Below, one piece after another: positions 1 through 10,424 of a stretch of 64,000 nucleotides of DNA. The DNA lies in contig NZ_WHSB02000015.1 of NCBI RefSeq assembly GCF_010994755.1, forward strand, positions 62,001 to 126,000. Direction: 5' to 3'. Made by a program: the position numbers and the translations under genes. The first letter of the stretch is position 1. Each line of letters starts with the position of its first letter. The notes below the pieces were generated by a model. That model made no database searches, had not been told where the DNA came from, and saw only the letters and a program-made list of their open reading frames with translations. Origin of the DNA: Shinella lacus. GTDB lineage: Bacteria; Pseudomonadota; Alphaproteobacteria; Rhizobiales; Rhizobiaceae.

Positions 1-266
1 AGATCGTCCTTGTTCTCGATCATCAAGTCGAACCACTTGCGCAGCACGGCCGAGCGTTCCTTGGCCGTGCGGGCGGCCCAGCCCTTCTGCGCGGCGGCAG
101 CGGCGTCGATCGCTTCCTTCGTCTCCTTCGCGCCGAGTTTCGGCACGTAGCCGACGAGTTCGCCGGTCGCGGGGTTCTTCACCGCTATGCCGCTCGAATC
201 CGCTTCGATCCAGCGGGTGCCCACCAGGGCTGCCTGGCGAAGCAGGCTCGGGTCTTTGAAGCTCAT
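1..266 (-). CDS. gabD: NAD(P)-dependent succinate-semialdehyde dehydrogenase, N-terminal part (cut by window edge)
   Basis: Only the first 88 codons lie in the window; the gene continues beyond base 1. The reading starts MSFKDPSLLRQAALVG and continues with TRWIEADSSG, NPATGELVGYVPKLG and KGWAARTAKERSAVLRKW. This is the N-terminal segment of the aldehyde dehydrogenase superfamily and closest to GabD, which oxidises succinate semialdehyde to succinate in 4-aminobutyrate breakdown in the cytosol. The ATG at 266 is preceded by GGGAGATATCC, a good ribosome binding site. The catalytic Glu and Cys lie outside the window, so assignment to GabD rather than a related semialdehyde dehydrogenase rests on the N-terminal pattern alone. 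Confidence 0.8.
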   Translation of the reverse strand, partial: MSFKDPSLLRQAALVGTRWIEADSSGIAVKNPATGELVGYVPKLGAKETKEAIDAAAAAQKGWAARTAKERSAVLRKWFDLMIENKDD

Positions 267-429
267 CGGATATCTCCCATTTCGCGATGCCGTTCTGACG
301 TGTTCGCCAAGCGTTATATTGCCTCCGCCCCCCGTTCGACAATGCGACAGAGAGGTGATTTTACCGCTTCGCGCGGGCGGGCGCCGGGTCTAGAGTTCAC
401 CCGGAAAAAACCCACATTCGAGGACTGCA

Positions 430-1023
430 ATGACTGAAAAGACCGGCCGCACCGCAGATCACGCCATCGACCCCATTTTCCTCGACCGCTGGTCGCCGCG
501 CGCCTTCACCGGCGAGGCCATGCCGCAGGAGACGCTGTTGTCCCTGTTCGAGGCGGCGCGCTGGGCGCCTTCGGCCGCCAACGGCCAGCCCTGGCGCTTC
601 GTCTACGGCCATCGCGGCACCGATGCCTTCGAGGCGATCTACCAGACGCTCGACGAGGGCAACCGCCGCTGGGCGGACAAGGCCGCCGTGCTCGCCGTGA
701 TCATCTCCCAGACCCACCGCAAGAATGCCGACGGCGAAATGCGCCCGGCCTATACCCACGCCTTCGATACGGGTGCCGCCTGGGCCTATCTCGCCCTCCA
801 GGCCATCCATGCCGGCTACCACGCCCACGGCATGGGCGGCATCGACCGCGCGAAGGCCATGGACGTTCTGGATGTTCCGGAGAGTTTTCGCGTGGAGGCG
901 GCGGTCGCCATCGGCAAGATCGCGCCCAAGGAGACGCTGCCGGAGGACCTGATGAAGCGCGAGATGCCGAGCGGGCGCAAGGCGGTCGAAGAGTTCGTTT
1001 CCGAAGGCCGGTTTTCCGCCTGA
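430..1023 (+). CDS. Nitroreductase family protein
   Basis: A 197-residue protein of the FMN-dependent nitroreductase fold. Family hallmarks are the early RWSPRAF segment (about residues 20-26), which in this family contacts the FMN phosphate, and the EAARWAPSAANGQPWRF segment (about 42-58). Members reduce nitro compounds, quinones or flavins with NAD(P)H in the cytosol; the physiological substrate cannot be read from sequence. It is monocistronic: divergent from gabD and convergent with gyrB, with which it shares a bidirectional terminator. The ATG at 430 follows CGAGGACTGCA, an acceptable ribosome binding site. The length is usual for the short single-domain members. Confidence 0.88.
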   Translation: MTEKTGRTADHAIDPIFLDRWSPRAFTGEAMPQETLLSLFEAARWAPSAANGQPWRFVYGHRGTDAFEAIYQTLDEGNRRWADKAAVLAVIISQTHRKNADGEMRPAYTHAFDTGAAWAYLALQAIHAGYHAHGMGGIDRAKAMDVLDVPESFRVEAAVAIGKIAPKETLPEDLMKREMPSGRKAVEEFVSEGRFSA

Positions 1024-1034
1024 CCCCTGAAATG

Positions 1035-1060
1035 AAAGAGCCGCCTCGCGGCGGCTCTTT
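1035..1060. terminator. Bidirectional intrinsic terminator between the nitroreductase gene and gyrB
   Basis: Perfect 11-bp inverted repeat AAAGAGCCGCC / GGCGGCTCTTT around a TCGC loop, with A and T runs at its two ends. It lies between two convergent stop codons (1023 and 1066) and can serve both strands. Confidence 0.85.
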
Positions 1061-1065
1061 AGGGA

Positions 1066-3498
<2,433 letters not shown>

Positions 3499-3567
3499 TC
3501 AGAAGTCTTTCCAGGTTGTCGCGGAAGACGGGAAGCGCGGCGAATCACGGCTTTCCGGGTCTTGCGA

Positions 3568-3595
3568 ATATAGGGATTTTGCCCTGAAGTTCCAA
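3568..3595 (-). promoter_or_regulatory. Candidate gyrB promoter
   Basis: On the minus strand TTGGAA (3595-3590), a 16-bp spacer and CTATAT (3573-3568). CTATAT is the usual rhizobial -10 form; the -35 matches TTGACA in 4 of 6. It lies about 70 bp before the gyrB start. Confidence 0.35.
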
Positions 3596-3631
3596 ATCAG
3601 AGAGGGGGTAAACACGGCAGAATTCAGGGGA

Positions 3632-4012
3632 TCAACGGGGTTTTGCCCGGGAATTGCATGCTTTTTCGAGAATGCCGGCGAGGCGACGCACCGTCTCGGG
3701 CGGCAGGCTGCCGATTTCAGCCGAAAGCCGGTTGGCAAAGGCCGTATATTCCGGCGGAAGGCCGGCCGTATCGACCACGACGCGCGGGTCGGAAATCTGC
3801 GCAATGCGGAAAAGTTCTTCCGCCTCGTCCCAGATCACGTTGAAATAACCGGCGACGCGCTGGAGGAAATCGAAGCTCGGCGTTCCGCGCCGTCCGTGCT
3901 CCAGCGCCGAAAGATAGGCCGGACTGACGCCGAGCGCCAGCGCCATCTCCTTCTGCGAGACGCCCTTGCGGTCGCGCAGGTGCCGCACGGCCTTGCCGAA
4001 GGGTGTCGTCAT
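3632..4012 (-). CDS. XRE-family helix-turn-helix transcriptional regulator
   Basis: 126 residues with an N-terminal XRE/Cro-type HTH at about residues 6-60: LRDRKGVSQKEMALALGVSP, then AYLSALEHGRRGTPSFDFLQR. The rest (about 65-126) is a short helical tail rich in Glu and Arg, consistent with dimerisation. The start is taken at the ATG at 4012 because it overlaps the stop of the upstream Smr gene as ATGA, implying translational coupling; the longer reading upstream is only the Smr gene in another frame. It is the last gene of a smr-mltA-tim44 unit. Its targets are unknown, and no ligand domain is visible. Confidence 0.85.
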   Translation of the reverse strand: MTTPFGKAVRHLRDRKGVSQKEMALALGVSPAYLSALEHGRRGTPSFDFLQRVAGYFNVIWDEAEELFRIAQISDPRVVVDTAGLPPEYTAFANRLSAEIGSLPPETVRRLAGILEKACNSRAKPR

Positions 4013-4575
4013 CGCTTCTCCCCCGGCTGGCGGGCAAGCCGCACATAGAGCGCACCCTCGCCGCCATGGTTGCGCGCCGCCGGCTCGTAGGAGGAGATCA
4101 GCGGGCGAAACTCCGGCAGCGAGAACCACAGCGGCACCGCGCGCTTCAAGGCACCGTCGCTGCCGAGCGAGGTGCCCTTGCCGGTGATGACCAGCACATG
4201 GCGCAAGCCGCGCTCATGCGCCTTGATGAGGAAGCCGAGCAGGAAACCGTGCGCCTCGCTCTGGATCATGCCGTGCAGGTCGATGCGCGCTTCGAGTGCC
4301 AGGTGCCCCTTGGCGATCTTGCGCTTGACCGGCCGCTCCATCGGGTGGTGCCGGACCTCCTTGTCACGCGACGGGGTGAGCGCGATGCCCTCGGCCGCCT
4401 TGCCGGGCTTCTTCTTCGGTTCCGGCTCCGGGGACTTCTGCGCCTCGGGCTTTTCGGCAAAGGCCGCCTCGAACTCCGTCAAGGCATCGAGCTTGCCCGG
4501 CATTGCCCGCGTGCTGCGCGCCACCTTGCCCCAGAGGATGCGGTCTTCGCTGGAGAGCGCCTTATCCTTCGGCAT
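4009..4575 (-). CDS. Smr (MutS2 C-terminal-like) domain protein
   Basis: 188 residues. The N-terminal half (about 1-95) is charged and low in complexity (PEPEPKKKPGKAAEG), probably disordered. The C-terminal half is a Smr domain: the DLHG motif (LEARIDLHGMIQSEA, about residue 108), VITGKGT, and the closing SSYEPAARNHGGEGALYVRL. Smr domains bind nucleic acid and some are endonucleases; standalone proteobacterial members are linked to ribosome or mRNA surveillance, so the role here is inferred only. The start at 4575 (MPKDKALSSEDR) is chosen because upstream codons lie in mltA and look unlike the family. It overlaps the mltA end by 14 bp and the HTH gene by 4 bp. Confidence 0.85.
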   Translation of the reverse strand: MPKDKALSSEDRILWGKVARSTRAMPGKLDALTEFEAAFAEKPEAQKSPEPEPKKKPGKAAEGIALTPSRDKEVRHHPMERPVKRKIAKGHLALEARIDLHGMIQSEAHGFLLGFLIKAHERGLRHVLVITGKGTSLGSDGALKRAVPLWFSLPEFRPLISSYEPAARNHGGEGALYVRLARQPGEKR

Positions 4576-5677
4576 GGAGGTATCTCTCCGCCGCCGCCCT
4601 GGGGATGAGGATGTGGAAGGTCGCGGCATTGCGGACATGGCCCGCCAGCGCCCCCGCCGCATCCCCCGAACCGGTAAAGATGTCGCCGCGCGCCGGGCCG
4701 ACGATCGCCGTACCCGTATCGAGCGCCAGCATCAGCCGCCGGAAGGGTTTGCCGCCGTCCATATGGTTGAGGCTGTCGCTCGACAGGAAGAAGGGCAGGC
4801 CGAAGGTGTGGATCAGCCGGTCGACCGCAAGCGACCGGCCGGCAACGAGCGGCACCTTGGCGGCGGCGATCGGCCCGAGCGACGGATCGTCGACCGCGGC
4901 TTCCTTGAAGAAGATGAAGGAGCGGTTGTGCCAGAGCACGTCGTCCACCTGATCCTCATGCCGCGCCAGCCAGTCGCGGATCGAGGCCATGGAGACGGTG
5001 GCGGCGTCGATCTCGCCGCGATCGATCAGGAGCTTGCCGATCGGCGAGAAAGGATGGCCCGACTTGCCGGCATAGGTGATGCGCTTCATCGCGCCGTCCA
5101 GATAGACGAGGCGGGCAGCGCCCTGCACATGGGCGAAGAACACATCCACCTTCGAGCGCGCATAGGCGATTTCCAGCCCGCGGCCGGCGAGATAACCGCG
5201 CTCGATCTCGCCGCGATCCGGATGTTCGACGAGCTCTCCGGCCTTTTGCAGCCCAAATGCAAAACCCGGCGCGAAAGCGGCCGGGCGATTGTCGTCGTCG
5301 ATATCGACCAGGTCGTCGGGCCGGGCATAGAAAGGATAGCGGTATTCCGCATCCGGCGCGGCGCGCACCGCCACTTCCGGCTCGTAGAAGGCGGTGACGA
5401 AACCGGGGGAGCCGTCCGCCTTCTCAATCAGGAACGGCACGCAATGGGCTTCGAAGAAAGCGCGGACCGCCGCCGGGCCTTCCGGTTTTTCGTCGGCCGC
5501 TGCATCCAGCAACACCAAAAGCTCGCCGGCGGAGATGCCGAGCGAGCCTGTCTTGTAGGGTTTTACGGTGCGGATGTGGTCTCGACAGCGGCCCATTGCC
5601 GCCATCAGCGGCGTCGGGTCGTCCTCGTCCCAGCCGGGAAGCGCCGAAAACCGGGCCGGAACCAGGCGATACTCCAT
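4562..5677 (-). CDS. mltA: MltA-type membrane-bound lytic murein transglycosylase
   Basis: 371 residues. MltA enzymes cleave the MurNAc-GlcNAc bond of peptidoglycan, leaving 1,6-anhydro ends. The MltA domain is seen in GFVTAFYEPEV, YPFYARPDDLV and the second half RITYAGKSGHPFSPIGKLLI, then HNRSFIFFKE; the C-terminal 3D domain follows with LVAGRSLAVDR and ALDTGTAIVGPARGDIFTG, which holds the catalytic-type Asp pair. Odd point: the first residues MEYRLVPARFSALPG carry no signal peptide or lipobox, and no in-frame upstream start supplies one before the tim44-like stop 13 bp away. It lies between smr and the tim44-like gene in one operon. Confidence 0.9.
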   Translation of the reverse strand: MEYRLVPARFSALPGWDEDDPTPLMAAMGRCRDHIRTVKPYKTGSLGISAGELLVLLDAAADEKPEGPAAVRAFFEAHCVPFLIEKADGSPGFVTAFYEPEVAVRAAPDAEYRYPFYARPDDLVDIDDDNRPAAFAPGFAFGLQKAGELVEHPDRGEIERGYLAGRGLEIAYARSKVDVFFAHVQGAARLVYLDGAMKRITYAGKSGHPFSPIGKLLIDRGEIDAATVSMASIRDWLARHEDQVDDVLWHNRSFIFFKEAAVDDPSLGPIAAAKVPLVAGRSLAVDRLIHTFGLPFFLSSDSLNHMDGGKPFRRLMLALDTGTAIVGPARGDIFTGSGDAAGALAGHVRNAATFHILIPRAAAERYLHAEG

Positions 5678-5690
5678 GGCTTGGCCCCGC

Positions 5691-6395
5691 TCAGCCTTCC
5701 GATTCGGTGGCGATCAGCTTCCAGTTCGGGTCGCGCGAGCGGATGTCGCGGGCGAAGGTCCACAGGTCGTTGACCTCGGCCACCGTCTCCGCATCGCCTT
5801 CGACCAGCGCACCTGACTTGTCATAGGTGGCGGAAATCAACTGGCTGATGATGCGCAGCGTCACGTTGACTTCGCTGTCCTTGACCTCGGCGCTGACGAT
5901 ATCGGCCTTCTCGATGCCGACGAAGCTGGAGCGCACGACCTCGCCCTTGCTCTCGCGTTCCGAGATGGCGGCGTCGAAGCCCTCGTAGACTTCGCGAGAC
6001 AACAGGTTCTTCAGCGCCTTGCGGTCGCCGTCGGCAAAGGCGACGACGATCATCTCATAGGCCATGCGGGCGCCATTGACGAATTCCTTCGGGTTGAAGG
6101 AAGGATCGACCTTGACCACCGAGCGCAGCTGCTCGTTGAGGGGCGTGCCGGGGGCGGCAAAGCCATCGACGGAGGCGTAGGGATTTTCCTCTTCGTCCGA
6201 GCCGTCGCGCCGCGGCAGCGTGACCACCTTGCCGCGATCGGCCGAATCAGCCTCGCTGACGGTCTCGCGCTTAGAGTACGGATCGAACGGCGGGCGCTCG
6301 CTGCCGGTACGCCGGCCGAGCACGCTGCGCAGCTGCAGGAAGATGACAACCGCAGCCACCAGGAAGAAAATCGTTACAAAGTCGAATGAGCCCAT
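5691..6395 (-). CDS. Tim44/TimA-family membrane-anchored protein
   Basis: 234 residues. An N-terminal membrane helix FVTIFFLVAAVVIFLQL (about residues 5-22) is followed by a charged linker (RRTGSERPPFDPY, then an acidic stretch) and a C-terminal Tim44-like domain (about 95-230) with FNPKEFVNGARMAYEMI, ALKNLLSREVYEGF and VNDLWTFARDI. In mitochondria Tim44 tethers Hsp70 to the import channel; the bacterial homologue TimA is proposed to act at the membrane in protein assembly, but its partner is not settled. The ATG at 6395 is used because the membrane helix then starts at residue 5; a longer reading adds a basic, unrelated extension. It faces fxsA and is close to secB. Confidence 0.85.
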   Translation of the reverse strand: MGSFDFVTIFFLVAAVVIFLQLRSVLGRRTGSERPPFDPYSKRETVSEADSADRGKVVTLPRRDGSDEEENPYASVDGFAAPGTPLNEQLRSVVKVDPSFNPKEFVNGARMAYEMIVVAFADGDRKALKNLLSREVYEGFDAAISERESKGEVVRSSFVGIEKADIVSAEVKDSEVNVTLRIISQLISATYDKSGALVEGDAETVAEVNDLWTFARDIRSRDPNWKLIATESEG

Positions 6396-6436
6396 TATCG
6401 ATCCGCAGCCGTTTTGGTTTTTCTTGTTCCTTCCCC

Positions 6437-6464
6437 ATATAGTCCGCAAAGACCGATCATTCAA
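6437..6464 (-). promoter_or_regulatory. Candidate promoter of the tim44-like/mltA/smr/HTH operon
   Basis: Minus strand TTGAAT, 16-bp spacer, CTATAT, ending 42 bp before the tim44-like ATG. The -10 is the usual rhizobial form. No other start signal is visible in the 6396-6539 gap. Confidence 0.4.
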
Positions 6465-6539
6465 ATGGCGATGACGTGAAAGCGGCCGAAACCGTGCCGC
6501 CAGTATCGGCACGCGCGAATCTGTGCGAGATTACGGGGC

Positions 6540-6998
6540 ATGCTGAGACTTCTTATTCCTTTCTTCATTCTTCTGCTGCCGCTCGCGGAGATCGCCTGTT
6601 TCATCCTCGTCGGGCGGCGGATCGGGCTTTTCTCCACCCTGTCGCTGGTCGTGCTTGCGGCCGTCGTCGGCATCGTGCTGATGCGCATCCAGGGTTTCGG
6701 CGTGCTGACCCGGCTGCGGCAATCGGCACAGACCGGGCGCGCGCCCGGCAAGGAGCTGCTCGACGGGGCGATGATCGTCGTCGCCGGCATCCTGCTTTTG
6801 ATCCCCGGCTTCCTCACCGATATCATCGGCCTCGCACTGTTCCTACCGCCGGTGCGCACCTTTCTCTGGAACCGGCTGATGCGCAACGTGGTCGTGGTCG
6901 ACATCGGCGGCGCGCGGCCAGACAATAGGCCGAAAACCGGCCCGCAGCGCACGATCGATCTCGACGAAACCGACTTCCAGCGCGACGACCGGCCCTGA
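6540..6998 (+). CDS. FxsA family membrane protein
   Basis: 152 residues, typical of FxsA. Three or four hydrophobic helices are visible: IPFFILLLPLAEIACFILV (about 5-23), LSLVVLAAVVGIVLMRI, and GAMIVVAGILLLIPGFLTDI with LALFLPP. The PLAEIA and LLIPGFLTDIIG segments are the family signature. The tail after about residue 118 is hydrophilic and cytoplasmic. FxsA is named for suppressing F exclusion of phage T7 in E. coli; its normal role is unknown. It is divergent from the tim44-like gene and stands 95 bp before secB with the same direction, so the two may be cotranscribed. Confidence 0.9.
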   Translation: MLRLLIPFFILLLPLAEIACFILVGRRIGLFSTLSLVVLAAVVGIVLMRIQGFGVLTRLRQSAQTGRAPGKELLDGAMIVVAGILLLIPGFLTDIIGLALFLPPVRTFLWNRLMRNVVVVDIGGARPDNRPKTGPQRTIDLDETDFQRDDRP

Positions 6999-7093
6999 GG
7001 GCAAAGGGCTGCCGGCCGGAAGGTCCAAGGGTTGTAAGGCCGGGGCTGAAATGCTAGATGGCCTGACTTTCCAGAGTCCCCGAGGATCTTTCC

Positions 7094-7570
7094 ATGACCG
7101 ACGCAGCAACCGAGAACAACGCCGCGAGCCCCTCGCTCAACATCCTGGCGCAGTATGTGAAGGACTTCTCCTTCGAAAACCCCGGTGCACCGCGGTCGCT
7201 CCAGGCCCGTGACAAGGCCCCGGCGATCAATATCAGCGTCAACGTCAATGCCAACCCGATGTCGGAAACGGACTTCGACGTTATCCTCTCGCTGAACGCA
7301 GAGGCCAAGGACGGCGACAAGATGCTGTTCAACGCCGAGCTTGCCTATGGCGGCGTCTTCCGCGTCACCGGCTTCCCGCAGGAACACATGCTGCCGGTGC
7401 TCTTCATCGAGTGCCCGCGCCTGCTCTTCCCCTTCGCCCGCCAGATCATCTCCGACGCGACCCGCAATGGCGGCTTCCCGCCGCTGATGATCGACCCGAT
7501 CGATTTCGCCCAGATGTTCACCCAGCGCATGGCCGAAGAACAGGTCAAGGCGAAGGTCCAGGCCAACTAA
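7094..7570 (+). CDS. secB: Protein-export chaperone SecB
   Basis: 158 residues, the usual SecB length. SecB is a cytosolic homotetramer that keeps preproteins unfolded and hands them to SecA. Family segments include [17 protein letters not shown] (about 19-35), [53 protein letters not shown] split over two strands, and [15 protein letters not shown]. The ATG at 7094 follows GAGGATCTTTCC, a good ribosome binding site. A strong bidirectional terminator follows, separating it from the convergent dnaQ gene. Confidence 0.97.
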   Translation: MTDAATENNAASPSLNILAQYVKDFSFENPGAPRSLQARDKAPAINISVNVNANPMSETDFDVILSLNAEAKDGDKMLFNAELAYGGVFRVTGFPQEHMLPVLFIECPRLLFPFARQIISDATRNGGFPPLMIDPIDFAQMFTQRMAEEQVKAKVQAN

Positions 7571-7590
7571 GGCCCCATCGACTTCAAAGG

Positions 7591-7625
7591 AAAAACCCCC
7601 GGCTACCCAGTGGCCGGGGGTTTTT
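7591..7625. terminator. Bidirectional intrinsic terminator between secB and dnaQ
   Basis: AAAAACCCCCGGC and GCCGGGGGTTTTT flank a short loop; T tracts exist on both strands. It sits between convergent stops at 7570 and 7657. Confidence 0.92.
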
Positions 7626-7656
7626 CTTTGCCGAGTTTCTTTTGATTCGTTTGGCG

Positions 7657-8361
7657 TCAGGCTTCGTATTTCGCCCAGATCGCCTTGTCGCGCATCGTGG
7701 CGACCATGGCCGCATGGGCGGCGCGCTCTTCCTCGGTCAACCTTGGGGCCAGCGGCTTCGGCCGCACGCCGAGCGGCTGGATGACCTCGTCTTCCGTCTC
7801 GACCAGCGTCTTGCGGCCGCTTTCCGCCGAGCCGAGGCCAAGGGCCGCCTGCCGGCCGCCGATCATCTCGATATAGACTTCGGCGAGCAGTTCGGAGTCG
7901 AGCAGCGCGCCGTGCCGCGTGCGGTGCGAATTGTCGATGCCGTAGCGCCGGCAGAGCGCATCGAGCGAGTTCGGCCCCATCGGGTGTTTCCGGCGCGCCA
8001 GCGCCAGCGTGTCAGTCACCCGCTCCTGCAGGATCGGCGGCCGGCCGAGGCGGTCGAGCTCGGCATTGATGAAGCCCATGTCGAAGTTGGCATTGTGCGC
8101 CACCCAGCGCGCCTCGCCGAAGAAGTCCAGGATCGCATCCACCACGTCCGCGAAGACCGGCTTGTCCTTCAGCGACTCGTCCGTGATGCCGTGCACCGCC
8201 AGCGCATCGGGATGCACCTTGCGATCGCCGGGATTGATATAGAGGTGCAGGGTCTTGCCGGTCGGAAAATGGTTTTCCAGCTCCACGCCGCCGATTTCGA
8301 TGACGCGGTCGAGCTTGCTGTCGAGGCCGGTCGTTTCCGTATCGAAGATGATCTCGCGCAT
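7657..8361 (-). CDS. dnaQ: DNA polymerase III epsilon subunit (proofreading exonuclease)
   Basis: 234 residues. DnaQ is the 3'-5' proofreading exonuclease of the replicative polymerase. The DEDDh motifs are visible: FDTETTGLD at residues 6-14 (metal-binding Asp and Glu), VAHNANFDMGFINAEL (ExoII) and the late HGALLDSELLAEVYIEM (ExoIIIe with catalytic His and Asp). The acidic and basic C-terminal region, ending in EERAAHAAMVATM, would contact the alpha subunit. The start ATG at 8361 shares one base with the coaE stop (TGATG), so translation is likely coupled. It is the last gene of the operon running from the DUF299 gene. Confidence 0.96.
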   Translation of the reverse strand: MREIIFDTETTGLDSKLDRVIEIGGVELENHFPTGKTLHLYINPGDRKVHPDALAVHGITDESLKDKPVFADVVDAILDFFGEARWVAHNANFDMGFINAELDRLGRPPILQERVTDTLALARRKHPMGPNSLDALCRRYGIDNSHRTRHGALLDSELLAEVYIEMIGGRQAALGLGSAESGRKTLVETEDEVIQPLGVRPKPLAPRLTEEERAAHAAMVATMRDKAIWAKYEA

Positions 8362-8951
8362 CAGTCCCGTCGTCCCTTCAAGGTGTTGATTACCTCTTCC
8401 ACCTGTTTGCGCGCCGCTTCAAGCCCCTCGTCCGTATGGATGAGGAAATCGGCGCGCCGGCGCTTTTCCGCATCCGGCATCTGCCGCGACAGGATGAGCG
8501 CGAACTTTTCCTCCGTCATGCCGGGGCGTGCGAGCACGCGCTGGCGCTGGGTCGCCGGATCGCAGGTCACGACGACGACCTTGTAGACCCGCGCCTCGCC
8601 GCCCGTTTCGTAGAGCAGCGGAATATCGAGCAGGACGAGCGCCGAACCCTTCTGCCCCTCGGCATCGACAAAGGCCTTCTCCCGCGCCCGCACCAGCGGA
8701 TGGATGATCGCTTCCAACTCGCGGAACCGTTCGGGGGATTGCGCCAGAACCGCAGAAAGCGCCTTGCGGTCGATGACACCATCCTTCAGCGCTTCCGGAA
8801 AACGCGCTGCGACGGGGGCCACGGCCTCGCTTCGATAAAGGTCGTGCACCGTCGCATCCGCATCGTGCACCGGCACGCCGAAATCATGGAACATCGCCGC
8901 GGTCGTCGACTTGCCCGTGCCGATCGATCCTGTAAGGCCGAGCACGATCAT
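8361..8951 (-). CDS. coaE: Dephospho-CoA kinase
   Basis: 196 residues. CoaE phosphorylates the ribose 3'-hydroxyl of dephospho-CoA, the last step of coenzyme A synthesis. The P-loop [18 protein letters not shown] begins at residue 3. [12 protein letters not shown], the conserved core [12 protein letters not shown] and [17 protein letters not shown] follow, then [24 protein letters not shown] in two pieces, typical of the lid. ATG 8951 is chosen because it puts the P-loop at the usual distance from the N terminus and overlaps the aroE stop by 4 bp; the longer upstream reading is out of family. Confidence 0.96.
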   Translation of the reverse strand: MIVLGLTGSIGTGKSTTAAMFHDFGVPVHDADATVHDLYRSEAVAPVAARFPEALKDGVIDRKALSAVLAQSPERFRELEAIIHPLVRAREKAFVDAEGQKGSALVLLDIPLLYETGGEARVYKVVVVTCDPATQRQRVLARPGMTEEKFALILSRQMPDAEKRRRADFLIHTDEGLEAARKQVEEVINTLKGRRD

Positions 8952-9808
8952 GCATGCGTCTCCATGTCGGCAAGGATCAGCCGGCGCAGCGCTGCATCGA
9001 CGACCGGCCGCGTGCCGAACCATTTTTCAAAGCCGGGCGCCGCCTGGTGCAGCAGCATGCCGAGACCATCCACCGTGGCAAAACCCTGCTCCGCCGCCTG
9101 CCGAAGGATCGGCGTGATCAGGGGAACATAGACGATATCCGTCACCACTGCCCCGACCGCCAGCGGCGAGAAGTCGAAATCCGGCGCCGCCTCGCCATCC
9201 ATGCCGAGCGAGGTCGTGTTGACGAAGAGCCCGGCGCCCTTCGAAACCTCGGCCAAAGCCGGCATGGCATGGGCATGCACCTTCGGCCCGAAACGGGCGG
9301 CCAGCTCCTCAGCGCGCTCGACGGTGCGGTTCACCACATGGATTTCGCCCACACCCCGGTCACGCACCGCCTGGATGATCGCCCGGCTGGCGCCGCCCGC
9401 TCCCAGAATGACGGCCCGGTCCGTCCTGTCCCAACCCGGCGCTGTCGCATCGAGATTGGCGAGGAAACCAAAGCCGTCCGTGTTGGTGGCATGAAGCGCG
9501 CCCTCCTCCAGCCACAGCGTGTTCGAGGCGCCGAGTTCCTCGCTCAGCGCATCCGGTTTGTCGGCGAGACGAAACGCCAGCTCCTTGTGCGGGATGGTCA
9601 CATTACCGCCGACGAAGCCGGATTCACCGCTTTTCAATCGGGATAGGAAGCCGGCGAAATCCTCCGGCTTGACTTCCTGCCGCTTATAAGAGCCCGCCAA
9701 ACCCAGCGTTTCCAGCCAATAACCGTGGATCAGCGGCGAGCGGGAATGTTTGACCGGGTAGCCGGTGACGAAGGCCTGGCGGCCGAATGTTTCACGTGAA
9801 TCATGCAT
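8948..9808 (-). CDS. aroE: Shikimate 5-dehydrogenase
   Basis: 286 residues. AroE reduces 3-dehydroshikimate to shikimate with NADPH in aromatic amino-acid synthesis. The substrate pocket motif [11 protein letters not shown] lies near residue 17, [10 protein letters not shown] (catalytic Lys) near 68, NTDGFGF near 110, the Rossmann loop [10 protein letters not shown] near 134, [11 protein letters not shown] after it, and [18 protein letters not shown] near the end. The ATG at 9808 overlaps the maf stop by 8 bp (ATGCATGA). Codons 3-7 (DSRET) are written in a parS site at 9788-9803, so the N terminus is shared between protein and chromosome segregation signal. Confidence 0.95.
   Translation of the reverse strand: MHDSRETFGRQAFVTGYPVKHSRSPLIHGYWLETLGLAGSYKRQEVKPEDFAGFLSRLKSGESGFVGGNVTIPHKELAFRLADKPDALSEELGASNTLWLEEGALHATNTDGFGFLANLDATAPGWDRTDRAVILGAGGASRAIIQAVRDRGVGEIHVVNRTVERAEELAARFGPKVHAHAMPALAEVSKGAGLFVNTTSLGMDGEAAPDFDFSPLAVGAVVTDIVYVPLITPILRQAAEQGFATVDGLGMLLHQAAPGFEKWFGTRPVVDAALRRLILADMETHA
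9788..9803. promoter_or_regulatory. parS-like ParB binding site 1
   Basis: TGTTTCACGTGAATCA differs from the canonical parS TGTTTCACGTGAAACA at one position. It overlaps the maf stop codon and aroE codons 3-7. Confidence 0.85.
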
Positions 9809-10397
9809 CGATGGCACCGAGTTCGCGAAGTTTAGCCAGCAACGGAAGCAGCGGCAGGCCGAGAATGGTAAAATAATCGCCGTCGATCCGCTCGAAAAGC
9901 TGCACGCCCTCCCCTTCGAGCTGGTAGGCGCCGACGCTTGCCAGCACCCGCTCGCCGACCCGCGCAAGATGGCGATCGATGAAAGACGCCGACAGCGGGC
10001 GCATGGTGAGATGCGCGATGGAGACATGGCTCCAGAGGGTTTGACCGTCCCGCACCAGCGCGATGCCGCAGTTCAGCGCATGGGTGCGCCCGGACATCGC
10101 CGTCAGATGCGACTTCGCCTCGGCCATGTCCGCCGGCTTGTGAAACACCCGGCCATCGAGCGACAGCGTCTGGTCCGAACCGATGACGAGAGCGCCCGGA
10201 CAGCGGCGCGCGACATCCTGCGCCTTTTCGATCGCCAGCGCCTCGGCCACCTGGGGCGGCGTCGGATTGCGCCCGGCGAGTGCGGCTTCCACCGCGCGCT
10301 CGTCGATCTCGGCCGCCCGCGTGTCGAAGGCCAGCCCGGCATTTTCCATCAGCATGCGCCGGAAGGGACTTTGCGAAGCGAGGATCAGCGGCGTCAT
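9801..10397 (-). CDS. maf: Maf-like nucleotide pyrophosphatase
   Basis: 198 residues. Maf/YhdE/YceF proteins hydrolyse non-canonical or modified nucleoside triphosphates to monophosphates, and in some bacteria affect septum formation. The N terminus [20 protein letters not shown] carries the family S-x-S-x-x-R loop. Later motifs are [35 protein letters not shown] with the catalytic-type Asp, MSGRTHAL, and [20 protein letters not shown]. Which nucleotide it prefers cannot be told. It lies between the DUF299 gene (27 bp upstream) and aroE (8 bp overlap), an order common in rhizobia. Confidence 0.93.
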   Translation of the reverse strand: MTPLILASQSPFRRMLMENAGLAFDTRAAEIDERAVEAALAGRNPTPPQVAEALAIEKAQDVARRCPGALVIGSDQTLSLDGRVFHKPADMAEAKSHLTAMSGRTHALNCGIALVRDGQTLWSHVSIAHLTMRPLSASFIDRHLARVGERVLASVGAYQLEGEGVQLFERIDGDYFTILGLPLLPLLAKLRELGAIDA

Positions 10398-10424
10398 CGA
10401 GAGATCTCCATTATGCGCCCCGCG

